From NCBI RefSeq assembly GCF_002750975.1, contig NZ_PEJS01000001.1:2604001-2668000 (forward strand): DNA of 64,000 nucleotides. Direction: 5' to 3'. This document shows, piece after piece, positions 55,765 to 64,000 of the stretch. The stretch comes from Stenotrophomonas indicatrix (GTDB taxonomy: Bacteria > Pseudomonadota > Gammaproteobacteria > Xanthomonadales > Xanthomonadaceae). The notes beneath the pieces are model-generated. The model saw nothing but the letters and a program-made list of their open reading frames with translations, searched no databases and was not told the origin of the DNA. The number at the start of each line of letters is the position of its first letter. Position 1 is the stretch's first letter. Position numbers and translations under genes: made by a program.

Positions 55765-56247
55765 TCAGCCGACAGAAAGGGCCTGCAAGTCGCCACCTTC
55801 GGGAAGCCGCTGCAGCCATTCACGTCCCGTGTCGCTGATGCCAGTGAGACGCACGCGACGCCCCTGACCTTCAATCTCCAGTGCGACCACCAGATCGGTT
55901 GGCGGCAGCGCACCGGCACCGCGCTCCGGCCATTCGACCAGCCACAGCACGGCACTGCCCTCGTCCAGCCCGAGGAAATCCAGCTCGCCGGCCTGGCCGA
56001 TGCGATACAGGTCCATGTGCCAGGCCTCGCCGCCACTGGACAACGGATAGCGCTCGACCAGGGTATAGGTGGGGCTGCGGATCGCCCCCTGCACGCCCAG
56101 CGCTCGCAACAGCGCGCGCGCCGTGGTCGATTTGCCGGCGCCAAGATCACCGCGCAGCTCGACCAGCGCCTGCGGCGGACGGGTGGCTGCCAGCCATTGC
56201 CCCAGCAGTTCGGTGGCGTTGCTGTCAGCAAGGAAGAATTCGGTCAT
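55765..56247 (-). CDS. tsaE: tRNA threonylcarbamoyladenosine biosynthesis ATPase TsaE
   Basis: 160 residues. P-loop LRGDLGAGKSTTARALL, SPTYTLVERYP, HMDLYRIGQAGELDFLGLDE and LVEWPERG. Part of the TsaBDE complex making t6A in tRNA. ATGA overlap with nnr. Confidence 0.93.
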   Translation of the reverse strand: MTEFFLADSNATELLGQWLAATRPPQALVELRGDLGAGKSTTARALLRALGVQGAIRSPTYTLVERYPLSSGGEAWHMDLYRIGQAGELDFLGLDEGSAVLWLVEWPERGAGALPPTDLVVALEIEGQGRRVRLTGISDTGREWLQRLPEGGDLQALSVG

Positions 56248-57728
56248 CGGGAACGTTCCGGGTTGGCCAGCCGCCGCAGGGGCGCCAGCAGATCAGTGGG
56301 AAGCAGGCCGCGGGCACCGTCGGCGGCGGCGACATCGCCGGCCAGGGCATGCAGCAGCGCACCGCCTGCCGCCGCATCGAACGCAGGCAGGCCCTGCGCG
56401 CGCAGGCTGGCGATGATGCCGGTCAACAGGTCGCCCATGCCACCCACCGCCATTCCCGGGTTGCCGGCCGCAATCAGTCGCGGTGCATGGCCGGGCGCGG
56501 CGACGATGCTGCCTGCCCCTTTCAGCACCACCACCGCGTGATAGCGCTCGGCCAGCGCCTGCGCGCTGGCATAGCGATCAGCCTGGACTGCCGCCGTGGT
56601 GGTTTCCAGCAGGCGCGCGGCTTCGCCGGGGTGCGGGGTCAGGATCGCATCGGGCAGCGCATGTGCATCCTGCGCCAGCAGGTTCAACGCATCGGCGTCG
56701 ATCACAAGCGGCAGGCCTGACTGCAGCACACGCGCATACAGCGCGCGCGCCCATTCGTCCTGGCCCAGGCCCGGGCCGATCGCCACCACCCTGGCTTTTG
56801 CCAGCAACGCCGGCAGCGCTGAGCCATCTTCCAGCGCGTGCGTCATCGCTTCAGGCAACCTCGCCAGCAGCGGGCCGACATGGTCGCGGCGGGTGCCGAT
56901 GCTCAGCAGGCCCGCGCCAGCGCGCAGCGCAGCTTCGGCGGCCATCGCGATGGCACCGCCGCTGCCATGGTTGCCGCCCACGCACAGCACGTGGCCGGAT
57001 TCACCCTTGTGGCTGTTGGCACGGCGCGGCGGCAGCAGATCAGGCAGGCGCGACTGCGTCCAGCACTCTGCAGCAGCGACGACACCCTGCCAGGCCGCAT
57101 CGGCCAGCGCCAGTGGTGCCAGGTGCCTGCGCCCGGTGTATTCCAGTGCATCGCCGGTGTACAGGCCGCGGTGGGCGACGATGAACTGCACTGTCAGGGC
57201 CGCGCGTACGGCTGCGCCCGGCACGCAGCCATGGTCGGCGTCGACACCGCTGGGTACGTCCAACGCCAACACCGGCGCCTGCTGCGCGTTCAGCGCCTCG
57301 ATCAAGGCCAGTGCCGCGCCCTCTGGTGCCTTGGAGAAGCCAAGGCCGAACAGGGCATCGACCCATATATCGGCCTGGGCCAGTTCGCCGTTGGAATCAG
57401 TGACGGTGCCGCCCGCGGACCTGAAATCCGCTGCGGCGCGCTGCGCCAACGCCGTGGAAGGTGGGCTGCCCGGCAGCGCGATCAGCTGCACCTGCCGCCC
57501 GGCCTGCAGCGCATGACAGGCCAGCACATAGCCATCGCCGCCATTGTTGCCGCTGCCAACCACCACGCCGATCCGCCGCGCCTGCGGCCAGTGCTGCAGC
57601 AGGCTCTGCCAGGCCGCCTGGCCCGCCTGGGCCATCAGGCCCCAGCCACCATCGCCATCCAGCGCGGAGGCCTGGGCATCGAGTGTGCGTGCGGCACGGG
57701 AATCGAACAGATCGGCGAGGTTGGCCAT
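56244..57728 (-). CDS. nnr: Bifunctional NAD(P)H-hydrate epimerase/dehydratase
   Basis: 494 residues. The N-terminal epimerase domain (YjeF_N) has GSGNNGGDGYVLA and DVPSGVDADHG; the C-terminal ADP-dependent dehydratase domain has HKGESGHVLCVGGNHGSGGA, GPGLGQDEWA, LTPHPGEAARLL and MAVGGMGDLLTGI. It repairs hydrated NAD(P)H. First gene of a six-gene minus-strand run; 23 bp from divergent queG. Confidence 0.95.
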   Translation of the reverse strand: MANLADLFDSRAARTLDAQASALDGDGGWGLMAQAGQAAWQSLLQHWPQARRIGVVVGSGNNGGDGYVLACHALQAGRQVQLIALPGSPPSTALAQRAAADFRSAGGTVTDSNGELAQADIWVDALFGLGFSKAPEGAALALIEALNAQQAPVLALDVPSGVDADHGCVPGAAVRAALTVQFIVAHRGLYTGDALEYTGRRHLAPLALADAAWQGVVAAAECWTQSRLPDLLPPRRANSHKGESGHVLCVGGNHGSGGAIAMAAEAALRAGAGLLSIGTRRDHVGPLLARLPEAMTHALEDGSALPALLAKARVVAIGPGLGQDEWARALYARVLQSGLPLVIDADALNLLAQDAHALPDAILTPHPGEAARLLETTTAAVQADRYASAQALAERYHAVVVLKGAGSIVAAPGHAPRLIAAGNPGMAVGGMGDLLTGIIASLRAQGLPAFDAAAGGALLHALAGDVAAADGARGLLPTDLLAPLRRLANPERSR

Positions 57729-57738
57729 GCGGGGATTT

Positions 57739-57744
57739 TATACT
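57739..57744 (+). promoter_or_regulatory. Probable -10 box of queG (leaderless start)
   Basis: TATACT ends 7 bases before the queG ATG at 57752, in a 23-bp divergent gap. Transcription would start at about the ATG. Confidence 0.5.
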
Positions 57745-57751
57745 GGTGCAC

Positions 57752-58822
57752 ATGTCCCCCGTCCCTGCCCCCCTCGATCCGGCCCTGGCCGTACAGCGCA
57801 TCCGCGATCTGGCGCGCGCGCATGGCTTCCAGCGCTGCGGTATCGCCGGCATCGAACTGGGCGAGGACGAGGCGCACCTGGCCGACTGGCTGGGCCAGGG
57901 CCTGTACGGCACGATGGACTGGATGGCACGCCACGGCACCCTGCGGGCGCGCCCGGCAGAACTGCTTCCCGGCACCGTGCGGGTGATCTCGGTGGGCATG
58001 GACTACAGCCACAGGGACGACACCGAAGCGTGGGCGACCCTGGCCGATCCGGGGCGCGCCTACGTCGCCCGCTACGCGCTAGGCCGCGATTACCACAAGC
58101 TGATGCGCAACCGCCTGCAGAAGCTGGCCACGCAGATCAACGATGAAGTGGCGCCGCTGGGCTACCGCGTCTTCGTCGATTCGGCGCCAGTGCTGGAACG
58201 CGCGCTGGCACGCAACGCGGGGCTGGGCTGGATCGGCAAGCACACCTGCCTGATCGACCGCCACGGCGGCTCGTGGTTCTTCATCGGCGAGATCTACATC
58301 GACCTGCCGCTGCCGATCGACACGCCGGCCAGCGCGCACTGCGGCACCTGTACGCGCTGCATCGACGTCTGCCCGACCCAGGCCATCACCGCCCCGCAGC
58401 GGCTGGATGCGCGCCGCTGCATCTCCTACCTGACCATCGAGCATGACGGTGCGATTCCAGTGGAGATGCGACCGCTGATCGGCAACCGCATCTATGGCTG
58501 CGACGACTGCCAGCTGGTCTGCCCCTGGAACAAGTTCGCCAAGCGCACCGACGAAGCTGACTTCCGCGCCCGCAACAACCTGGACACCGCACGCCTGGAC
58601 CAGTTGTTCGCCTGGGACGAAGCTGAATTCCTGCGCCGTACCGAAGGCAGCCCGATCCGCCGCAGTGGCCATGAGCGCTGGCTGCGCAACATCGCCGTGG
58701 CACTGGGCAATGCGCCAACCACGGCTGAGACGCTGTCGGCGCTGCAGACGCGCGCCGAGGCTGCTTCACCCGTAGTCCGCGAACACGTGCAATGGGCACT
58801 GGCCCAGCACGGCCAGCGCTGA
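57752..58822 (+). CDS. queG: Epoxyqueuosine reductase QueG
   Basis: 356 residues from ATG 57752. Cobalamin-dependent, with two 4Fe-4S clusters: CGTCTRCIDVCPTQAI and CDDCQLVCPWNKF. The N-terminal cobalamin-binding domain and RIRDLARAHGFQRCGIAG start are typical. It reduces epoxyqueuosine to queuosine in tRNA. Confidence 0.95.
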   Translation: MSPVPAPLDPALAVQRIRDLARAHGFQRCGIAGIELGEDEAHLADWLGQGLYGTMDWMARHGTLRARPAELLPGTVRVISVGMDYSHRDDTEAWATLADPGRAYVARYALGRDYHKLMRNRLQKLATQINDEVAPLGYRVFVDSAPVLERALARNAGLGWIGKHTCLIDRHGGSWFFIGEIYIDLPLPIDTPASAHCGTCTRCIDVCPTQAITAPQRLDARRCISYLTIEHDGAIPVEMRPLIGNRIYGCDDCQLVCPWNKFAKRTDEADFRARNNLDTARLDQLFAWDEAEFLRRTEGSPIRRSGHERWLRNIAVALGNAPTTAETLSALQTRAEAASPVVREHVQWALAQHGQR

Positions 58823-58867
58823 CGTGCGATCCTGAGCCCCCTGCTCCATCTGCCCCACGCCGTCACC

Positions 58868-60208
58868 ATGCAGCCACGCAACAACGACGTCTTCACCCCC
58901 AGCCAGCTCAACACCCTGGCGCGCGACCTGCTGGAAGGCAGCTTCCCGGCGATCTGGGTGGAAGCCGAACTGGGCAGCGTGGCGCGGCCGGCGTCCGGCC
59001 ATCTGTATTTCACCCTGAAGGACGCGCGTGCACAGTTGCGCGCTGCGATGTTCAGGATGAAGGCGCAGTACCTGAAGTTCGTTCCGCGCGAGGGCATGCG
59101 CGTGCTGGTGCGCGGCAAGGTGACCCTGTACGACGCCCGTGGCGAGTACCAGATGGTGCTGGACCACATGGAGGAAGCCGGCGAAGGCGCGCTGCGTCGC
59201 GCGTTCGAGGAACTGAAGGCGCGGCTGGAAGCCGAGGGACTGTTCGACCCAGCCCGCAAGCGGCAGATGCCGGCCCACGTGCAGCGCCTGGCGGTGATCA
59301 CCTCGCCCACCGGTGCCGCCGTGCGCGATGTGCTGAGCGTGCTCGGCCGCCGCTTCCCGTTGCTGGAAGTGGATCTGCTGCCGACCCTGGTGCAGGGCGC
59401 AACCGCTGCCGCGCAGATCACCCGCCTGCTGCAGGCCGCCGATGCCAGCGGCCGCTATGACGTGATCCTGCTGACCCGTGGTGGTGGCTCGCTGGAAGAC
59501 CTGTGGGCGTTCAACGATGAAGCGCTGGCCCGCGCAATCGCCGCCAGCGGCACGCCGGTGGTCTCGGCGGTGGGTCACGAAACCGACTTCAGTCTCAGCG
59601 ATTTCGCTGCTGACCTGCGCGCGCCTACGCCATCGGTGGCCGCGGAACTGCTGGTACCCGATCAGCGCGACCTGGCCCTGCGCCTGCGCCGCAACGCGGC
59701 TCGCATGGTGCAGCTGCAACGCCACGCCATGCAGCAGGCCATGCAGCGCGCTGATCGCGCCCTGCTGCGCTTGAACGCACAGAGTCCGCAGGCACGACTG
59801 GATCTGCTGCGCCGTCGTCAGCTGGACCTCGGACGTCGCTTGCATGCGGCGCACAACCAGCAGCAGGAGCGTCGCGCAGCCCGTTTGCGCCACGCTGCCG
59901 CAGTGTTGCGGGGCCATCACCCGCAGCGGCAGATGGAGGCGCTGCGACGTCGCCTTGCCGCGTTGGGCGGGCGCCCACAAGCGGCGCTGCAGCGCCTGCT
60001 GCAGCGTGATGCGCTGCGCCTGCGTGGCCTTGCACGTTCGCTGGAAGCGGTCAGTCCGCTGGCGACCGTCGCGCGTGGCTACAGCATCGTGACCCGTGCA
60101 GAGGATGGCGCACTCGTGCGCCGGATCGAGCAGGTGCAACCGGGTGACGCACTGCAGGCCCGGGTCGGCGACGGCGTGATCGACGTCCAAGTGACTGCAG
60201 TCAAGTAA
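58868..60208 (+). CDS. xseA: Exodeoxyribonuclease VII large subunit
   Basis: 446 residues. N-terminal OB-fold ([34 protein letters not shown]), catalytic region [40 protein letters not shown] and [24 protein letters not shown], and a long basic coiled coil from ~270 to 400. Degrades single-stranded DNA with XseB, which is not in the window. It ends at composite B. Confidence 0.95.
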   Translation: MQPRNNDVFTPSQLNTLARDLLEGSFPAIWVEAELGSVARPASGHLYFTLKDARAQLRAAMFRMKAQYLKFVPREGMRVLVRGKVTLYDARGEYQMVLDHMEEAGEGALRRAFEELKARLEAEGLFDPARKRQMPAHVQRLAVITSPTGAAVRDVLSVLGRRFPLLEVDLLPTLVQGATAAAQITRLLQAADASGRYDVILLTRGGGSLEDLWAFNDEALARAIAASGTPVVSAVGHETDFSLSDFAADLRAPTPSVAAELLVPDQRDLALRLRRNAARMVQLQRHAMQQAMQRADRALLRLNAQSPQARLDLLRRRQLDLGRRLHAAHNQQQERRAARLRHAAAVLRGHHPQRQMEALRRRLAALGGRPQAALQRLLQRDALRLRGLARSLEAVSPLATVARGYSIVTRAEDGALVRRIEQVQPGDALQARVGDGVIDVQVTAVK

Positions 60209-60293
60209 GGGGGGTTCGGCAGGGCTGCGCCCTGCACCCGCAGAAGCAACGGCAGCAGCCGAAGCAACGGCAGAAGCGGGTTTACTGAGGGAT

Positions 60294-60395
60294 GGCGGGG
60301 TGGGCCCGGTTGCGGGGGACGCTGCAAGTACGTCCATGTAAGCTCGGTCGCGCCATCCATGGCGCTCACGCCCCCGCAACCGGACCCACCCCGCC
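60294..60395 (-). ncRNA. Twin-GGA structured element B1 (candidate RNA family)
   Basis: 25-bp outer stem (60294-60318 with 60371-60395) around a 52-nt core. Its single irregular position is C opposite A on the plus strand, but U-G on the minus strand, which is the sense strand of the element. Loops on the minus strand are ATGGAT and ATGGAC. Confidence 0.55.
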
Positions 60396-60580
60396 TTCGA
60401 GAGTTTCCCGGTGGCGGTTGGTACATCCATGCCATGCGTGAATGAATCTCCATCGAGATCGAATATTTCGACAATTGATCGAAATGCATCCACGCATGGC
60501 GTGGATCTACCGTGTCGACCAAGGTCGACACCCACCAAGGGCAGGCCATGCCGTTCCGACAGATCGCGAAATCTGTCGAA

Positions 60581-60682
60581 GGCGGGGTGGGTCCGGTTGC
60601 GGGGGTGTCAGCCGCATGGATGCGGCTGCCAAGCCCCCATGGACGGGTTCACGGCGTCCCCCGCAACCGGACCCACCCCGCC
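60581..60682 (+). ncRNA. Twin-GGA structured element B2 (candidate RNA family)
   Basis: Outer stem of the same sequence as A2 and a core of 52 nt. Hairpin 1 has the A1 stem (CAGCCGC/GCGGCTG) and hairpin 2 the A2 stem (CCC/GGG), loops ATGGAT and ATGGAC. This mix suggests exchange between copies. Confidence 0.55.
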
Positions 60683-60779
60683 ATCCCACAGGAAGCCAGC
60701 TTTTGCTGTTGAGGTTGCCGGCCAGCGGCCGGCACTACCGCTTCGGCGGGTGCAGGGCGCAGCCCTGCCGAACCACCCT

Positions 60780-61670
60780 TTACCTTGCCTGCTCGCAGAA
60801 CTTCTGCCGATACTCCAGTGCCTTCGGCATCAACGCCTGCAGGTTCTGGATACGGGTACCCGGATTGGGGTGGGTCGAGGCGAACTCCGGCGGCGACTGG
60901 CCACCACCGGCCTGGCCCATGCGCTGCCACAGCGGCACCGCCTCGCGCGGGTCGAAGCACGCCGCGGCCGCCAGCATCAGGCCCACTTCATCGGCCTGCG
61001 TCTCGTGGCTGCGTGCATACGGCAACAGATACCCATAGCCCATCGCCGACATCATCATCTGTTGCTGCTGCGCATCCATGCCACTGGCGGCGCCGGCTAC
61101 CTGGCCGATCTGGGTCAGCTTCTGCTGGGCCATGCGCTGTGCACCATGGCGCAGCAATGCGTGGGCGATCTCATGGCCCATCACCACCGCCATCGCATCG
61201 CGGGTGCGCGCCACCGGGATCAGCCCCGTGTAGACCGCCATCTTGCCACCGGGCAGGCAGAAAGCATTGGCCTGCTCGGACGGAATCACGTTCACTTCCC
61301 ACTCGAAGTCGCGTGCGAAGTGTGCCGGCTGCAGCCCGTGTTCCTGCGCCAGCGCGGTTTCGACAACATCCACTTTGGCGATCAGTCGCTCGGCAATCGC
61401 CCGGACATCCCGCGAGACCTGTTCATTCGGGCCCAAAGGGCGCTCCTGCGACAGGATCTGCTGGTAGGCCTGCAGGCCCAGCGCCTTCTCCTGGCTGGCG
61501 TCCAGGCTGCTGTCGATCAGCACCTTTTCGCCGGTATAGGGGTCGACCGCACGGTTGGAGAACCAGTAGAACGCCGCGTAGCCGGCGGCCAGCAGCAGCA
61601 CCCACCAGCGGATGTTGCCGAACAGGCCACGCCGCTGCTGCGGCGAGCGGGAAAAAGGATCGTTGCGCAT
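60780..61670 (-). CDS. M48 family metallopeptidase
   Basis: 296 residues. One N-terminal membrane segment (about 20-38, WWVLLLAAGYAAFYWF), FCLPGGKMAVYTGLIPVA, zinc motif VMGHEIAHALLRHG and SHETQADEVGLMLAAA. Resembles LoiP/YcaL-type periplasmic proteases, anchored here by a helix and not by a lipid. Downstream of the SUMF1 lipoprotein gene. Confidence 0.88.
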   Translation of the reverse strand: MRNDPFSRSPQQRRGLFGNIRWWVLLLAAGYAAFYWFSNRAVDPYTGEKVLIDSSLDASQEKALGLQAYQQILSQERPLGPNEQVSRDVRAIAERLIAKVDVVETALAQEHGLQPAHFARDFEWEVNVIPSEQANAFCLPGGKMAVYTGLIPVARTRDAMAVVMGHEIAHALLRHGAQRMAQQKLTQIGQVAGAASGMDAQQQQMMMSAMGYGYLLPYARSHETQADEVGLMLAAAACFDPREAVPLWQRMGQAGGGQSPPEFASTHPNPGTRIQNLQALMPKALEYRQKFCEQAR

Positions 61671-61772
61671 CGGCTGGTCTTCCGGCTGACCCCGCCGGCC
61701 GGCGGGTACGGCGCAATCTTAGTGCGGCGCTGCCTGCGGCGGGTGAAACCGGCGCCGATCCAGTCGTGCCCG

Positions 61773-63656
61773 TCAGATCCCTCGCACCAGTCGGAAGCCG
61801 ATGCGCGCGTTGGTGGTATCCGAATCCTGCGATTGCCGCCACGCCGCCCGGGTCTGCTCCGGCGCATTGGCCCAGTTGCCACCCCGGATCACCCGTGAAC
61901 GGCAGCCCGGGTTGAACCACGCCACACCATCAGCCGGCGCGCGCCGATAGCTGGCATGCCAGCAATCGGCCACCCACTCGCTCAGATTGCCGCCCATGTC
62001 ATGCAGCCCGAAGGCGTTGGCCTGGAAGCTGGCGACCGGGGCCGGTCCCCACCAACCATCGCCATAGCCGACGAAGGCGTTGTGCCAATGCCTGCCCGAA
62101 GGCGAAACATCCTTGCTGCCGGTGTAATTACCACTGCCTTCCGGCGGCAGCCCGGCATCGCCCCACGGGTAGCGGCCACTGCTGCCGGCACGCATCGCGT
62201 ACTCGAACTCGGCCTCGCTGGGCAGGCGGTAGCTGCGGCCGGTCTGTTCGGACAGCCAGTTCGCGTAGTTCTCGGCATCACGAACGCTCACGTGCATCAC
62301 CGGCGAATTGCCCAGTGCCCGCCCGCCGTCATAGTCGGACCGCCAGTCCACGCCGCTGCGACGGATGAAATTGCCGCTGCGCTCGTCATAGACCACCGAA
62401 TGTCCACGCCGGGTCGCACGTGGGCGGGCATTGGTCGCCTTCACATAGCGCTCGAAGTCACCCACGGTGATCTCGGTGATCGCCATCGCGTACCCTCGCT
62501 CGAAACGCACATAGTGGGATGGCCGCTCTGCGTCGGTTGCGCCCGGTTCGGTATCACTGGCGCCCATCTGGAATCCGCCATGCGGCACCACGATCATCTG
62601 CGGTCCACGGCCGCCATCACGCAGCGCATCGCTGAACACCTGCCCCGGCCGGAAGCTGCCGTAATGGGTGGCCAGTTCGATGCGTTCGCGCAGCTGCGCC
62701 ACCACCGCGTCGCCCGGCAAGGCAATGCGCAGCGCTTCGGCCAACTTCTCGCGCGCAGGCTTCAGCCCCTGCGGGGTGGTCAGATCATGCAGGCCGCCAT
62801 CGCGCAGCTGGACCAGTGCCGCTGCACGGATCTGCTCGATGCGCTCGAACGCATCGGCGATGGTCGGTGACGAGTCCCGCACCTTGCTGGCTTCTGCCAA
62901 CCACGCGCCGGCACTGGCGAAATCGCGGATACGCGCGGCATCCTCGGCACGCCGGATCAGCCCACTTTCCGCAGCTGCCAGGCCCTGCCGCGCGCGACGA
63001 TTCGCCGGGTCCAGCGCAAGTGCCTCACGGAAGTTGCCAATCGCACCATCCCCCGCTTCGCCGATACGGTCGGCACGCAGATCGTCTTCGCCCGCGCGGT
63101 TGTAGGCGACCACACGCTGCGCGGTCTCGACCCGCCCCTGCAGCGCGCGCACCTTCTCGTCCTTCGGCGCCAGGGTCAGCAGCACCAGCGCCTGGCGCCC
63201 GGCTTCAGCCAGCGCTTCACGCTGATGCAATGGCTGCTGCAGCAACGCATCGGCCTGCTGCTGCAGCTTCTGTTTCGCGCGTTGCAGGCCCAGGCGCGCC
63301 TGCCGATCGTCGGGTTCCTCCTCCTGCACTGCCAGCCACAGGGGCACGGCCGCATCGCCATCTTCATACAGATGCCCCCGCGCGAATGCCTGGTCGGCAG
63401 CCCGGCGCAGCTGTGCCAGCGTACGTCCCTGGCGATCAACCCGCGGCGGCGTCCACTGCTGGATGTCCTCGGCCGCGTCGTCACCGGCAATGGTCACCGT
63501 GCCCCGCCCGGTACCACGCGCCGGACCGGCCTCTGGTGCGGCATCGGCCGGCTGGGCTGCGGTGGCACCGGCGGTCTGCGCAGGGGGCGACGGCGTGCAA
63601 CCGGCCAGGCTCACGGCCAAGGCGGTAAACAGCGCGGGCGACAGCAGAAAACGCAA
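61773..63656 (-). CDS. SUMF1/FGE-domain lipoprotein
   Basis: 627 residues from TTG 63656, with GAAGGAGG 6 bases upstream. Lipobox LAGC (about residue 19), an Ala/Pro-rich linker, a helical repeat region of ~100-320 (TPR-like, LALDPANRRARQGLAAAE), and a C-terminal formylglycine-generating-enzyme-type domain from ~350: VPHGGFQMGASDTEPGA, YRLPSEAEFEYAMRAGSSGR, YPWGD, NLSEWVADCW and RVIRGGNW. Such domains outside true sulfatase activators often serve in binding or scaffolding; catalysis is not assured. Confidence 0.82.
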   Translation of the reverse strand: MRFLLSPALFTALAVSLAGCTPSPPAQTAGATAAQPADAAPEAGPARGTGRGTVTIAGDDAAEDIQQWTPPRVDRQGRTLAQLRRAADQAFARGHLYEDGDAAVPLWLAVQEEEPDDRQARLGLQRAKQKLQQQADALLQQPLHQREALAEAGRQALVLLTLAPKDEKVRALQGRVETAQRVVAYNRAGEDDLRADRIGEAGDGAIGNFREALALDPANRRARQGLAAAESGLIRRAEDAARIRDFASAGAWLAEASKVRDSSPTIADAFERIEQIRAAALVQLRDGGLHDLTTPQGLKPAREKLAEALRIALPGDAVVAQLRERIELATHYGSFRPGQVFSDALRDGGRGPQMIVVPHGGFQMGASDTEPGATDAERPSHYVRFERGYAMAITEITVGDFERYVKATNARPRATRRGHSVVYDERSGNFIRRSGVDWRSDYDGGRALGNSPVMHVSVRDAENYANWLSEQTGRSYRLPSEAEFEYAMRAGSSGRYPWGDAGLPPEGSGNYTGSKDVSPSGRHWHNAFVGYGDGWWGPAPVASFQANAFGLHDMGGNLSEWVADCWHASYRRAPADGVAWFNPGCRSRVIRGGNWANAPEQTRAAWRQSQDSDTTNARIGFRLVRGI

Positions 63657-63740
63657 GCAGGGCCTCCTTCGGCACGGATGCGGACCGACGTTAGGCTATT
63701 CTCCCCTGCCTGAGCAAACCCGAGTAGTAGGCCCTGACAC

Positions 63741-64000
63741 GTGGCAACCTGGATCACCACCCCCGCCGAGCTGGACACATACCGCCAGCAGCGGCCGACC
63801 CGCATCGGCCTGGATACCGAATTCATCCGTGAACGCACCTTCTGGCCACAGCTGGCGCTGGTGCAGATGGCCGTCGGCCAGGACATCCTGCTGATCGACC
63901 CGTTGATTCCCGGAATGCCCGAGGCCTTGGCGCCGTGGCTGGCCGATGAATCCATCACCAAGGTGATGCACAGCGCAAGCGAAGACCTGGTGGCGTTCAA
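63741..64000 (+). CDS. rnd: Ribonuclease D, N-terminal part
   Basis: Starts at GTG 63741 and runs off the window after 86 codons. IGLDTEFIRERTFWPQLALVQM holds the first DEDD exonuclease motif (Asp and Glu), followed by DILLIDPL and VMHSASEDL (second motif region). It matures the 3' ends of tRNAs. Divergent from the SUMF1 lipoprotein gene. Confidence 0.9.
   Translation, partial: MATWITTPAELDTYRQQRPTRIGLDTEFIRERTFWPQLALVQMAVGQDILLIDPLIPGMPEALAPWLADESITKVMHSASEDLVAF

Larger units (their letters stand above)
60209..60779. repeat. Composite repeat B in the xseA/M48 peptidase tail-to-tail gap
   Basis: Same build as composite A: GC hairpin (60218-60233), GCAACGGCAGAAGC-type repeats, twin-GGA element B1 on the minus strand (60294-60395), a degenerate TCGA-rich stretch (60453-60486), a SMAG-like pair (60487-60535), a CGACAGAT/ATCTGTCG hairpin (60557-60579), twin-GGA element B2 on the plus strand (60576-60682), a further SMAG-like unit (60718-60739) and a GC hairpin. 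No credible gene. Confidence 0.85.

Overview
The window is a chromosomal segment of a high-GC gammaproteobacterium of the family Xanthomonadaceae, most likely Stenotrophomonas (S. maltophilia complex). The case rests on the many GTAG-type palindromes (SMAG-like repeats), the Xanthomonas-type arginine pathway (N-acetylornithine carbamoyltransferase plus a fused N-acetylglutamate synthase/kinase), a pga operon, and a MetX-family protein of the serine O-succinyltransferase type. No prophage, complete insertion sequence, CRISPR array or rRNA operon is visible. Two tandem tRNA-Pro(CGG) genes are present.

Layout. 1-2024: end of ccmI, metX-type acyltransferase, DUF1294 protein (+). 2075-8646: cydDC (-) divergent from cydABX (+), with a perfect FNR-type site between them. 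8662-9047: duplicated tRNA-Pro units. 9222-10427: CynX-type MFS exporter. 10745-16494: pgaABCD for poly-beta-1,6-GlcNAc, with a perfect Crp/Clp palindrome and a GGA-loop hairpin ahead of pgaA. 17052-27824 (-): leader peptide/attenuator, argF', argG, argE, argB(NAGS/K), GNAT, argC, argH, yciI, proB, proA. 28632-31760 (+): cysS, sufE, MFS. 32397-33617 (-): a zinc-less DksA2-type protein with a long histone-H1-like tail. 33891-36341 (+): yidD, dihydroorotase, M23 peptidase. 36437-40698 (-): squalene/phytoene synthase-like, HAD phosphatase (gph/mupP), ubiG, mtaD-like, efp; epmB diverges from efp. 41841-44334 (-): GGDEF-EAL protein preceded by a frameshifted secreted-protein gene. 44381-46099: trmJ and suhB, divergent. 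46750-50111: htpX (-), gluQ, phaB, phaR (+). 50192-57728 (-): nnr, tsaE, amiC, mutL, DUF1684, traB/gumN run. 57752-60208 (+): queG, xseA. 60780-63656 (-): M48 peptidase and SUMF1 lipoprotein; rnd starts at 63741.

The most unusual content is intergenic. Eight gene pairs are tail-to-tail and seven of the gaps carry structured repeats. Four gaps (16495-17051, 31761-32396, 46100-46749, 60209-60779) hold large composites built from two families. Family 1 (five copies) is a 52-nt core holding two hairpins whose hexaloops all read A-N-G-G-A-Y, closed by a 22-27 bp stem that is almost perfectly paired in every copy although its sequence differs. Family 2 (three copies) is a roughly 190-nt element with several covarying stems. 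The ANGGA loops match the recognition motif of CsrA/RsmA, and the pgaA leader has a hairpin with the same kind of loop just before its ribosome binding site, so a post-transcriptional (RsmA-titrating) role is a testable idea.

A second regulatory find is a complete ribosome-mediated attenuator in front of argF': a short ORF with clustered Arg codons, mutually exclusive 1:2, 2:3 and 3:4 pairings, and an intrinsic terminator.
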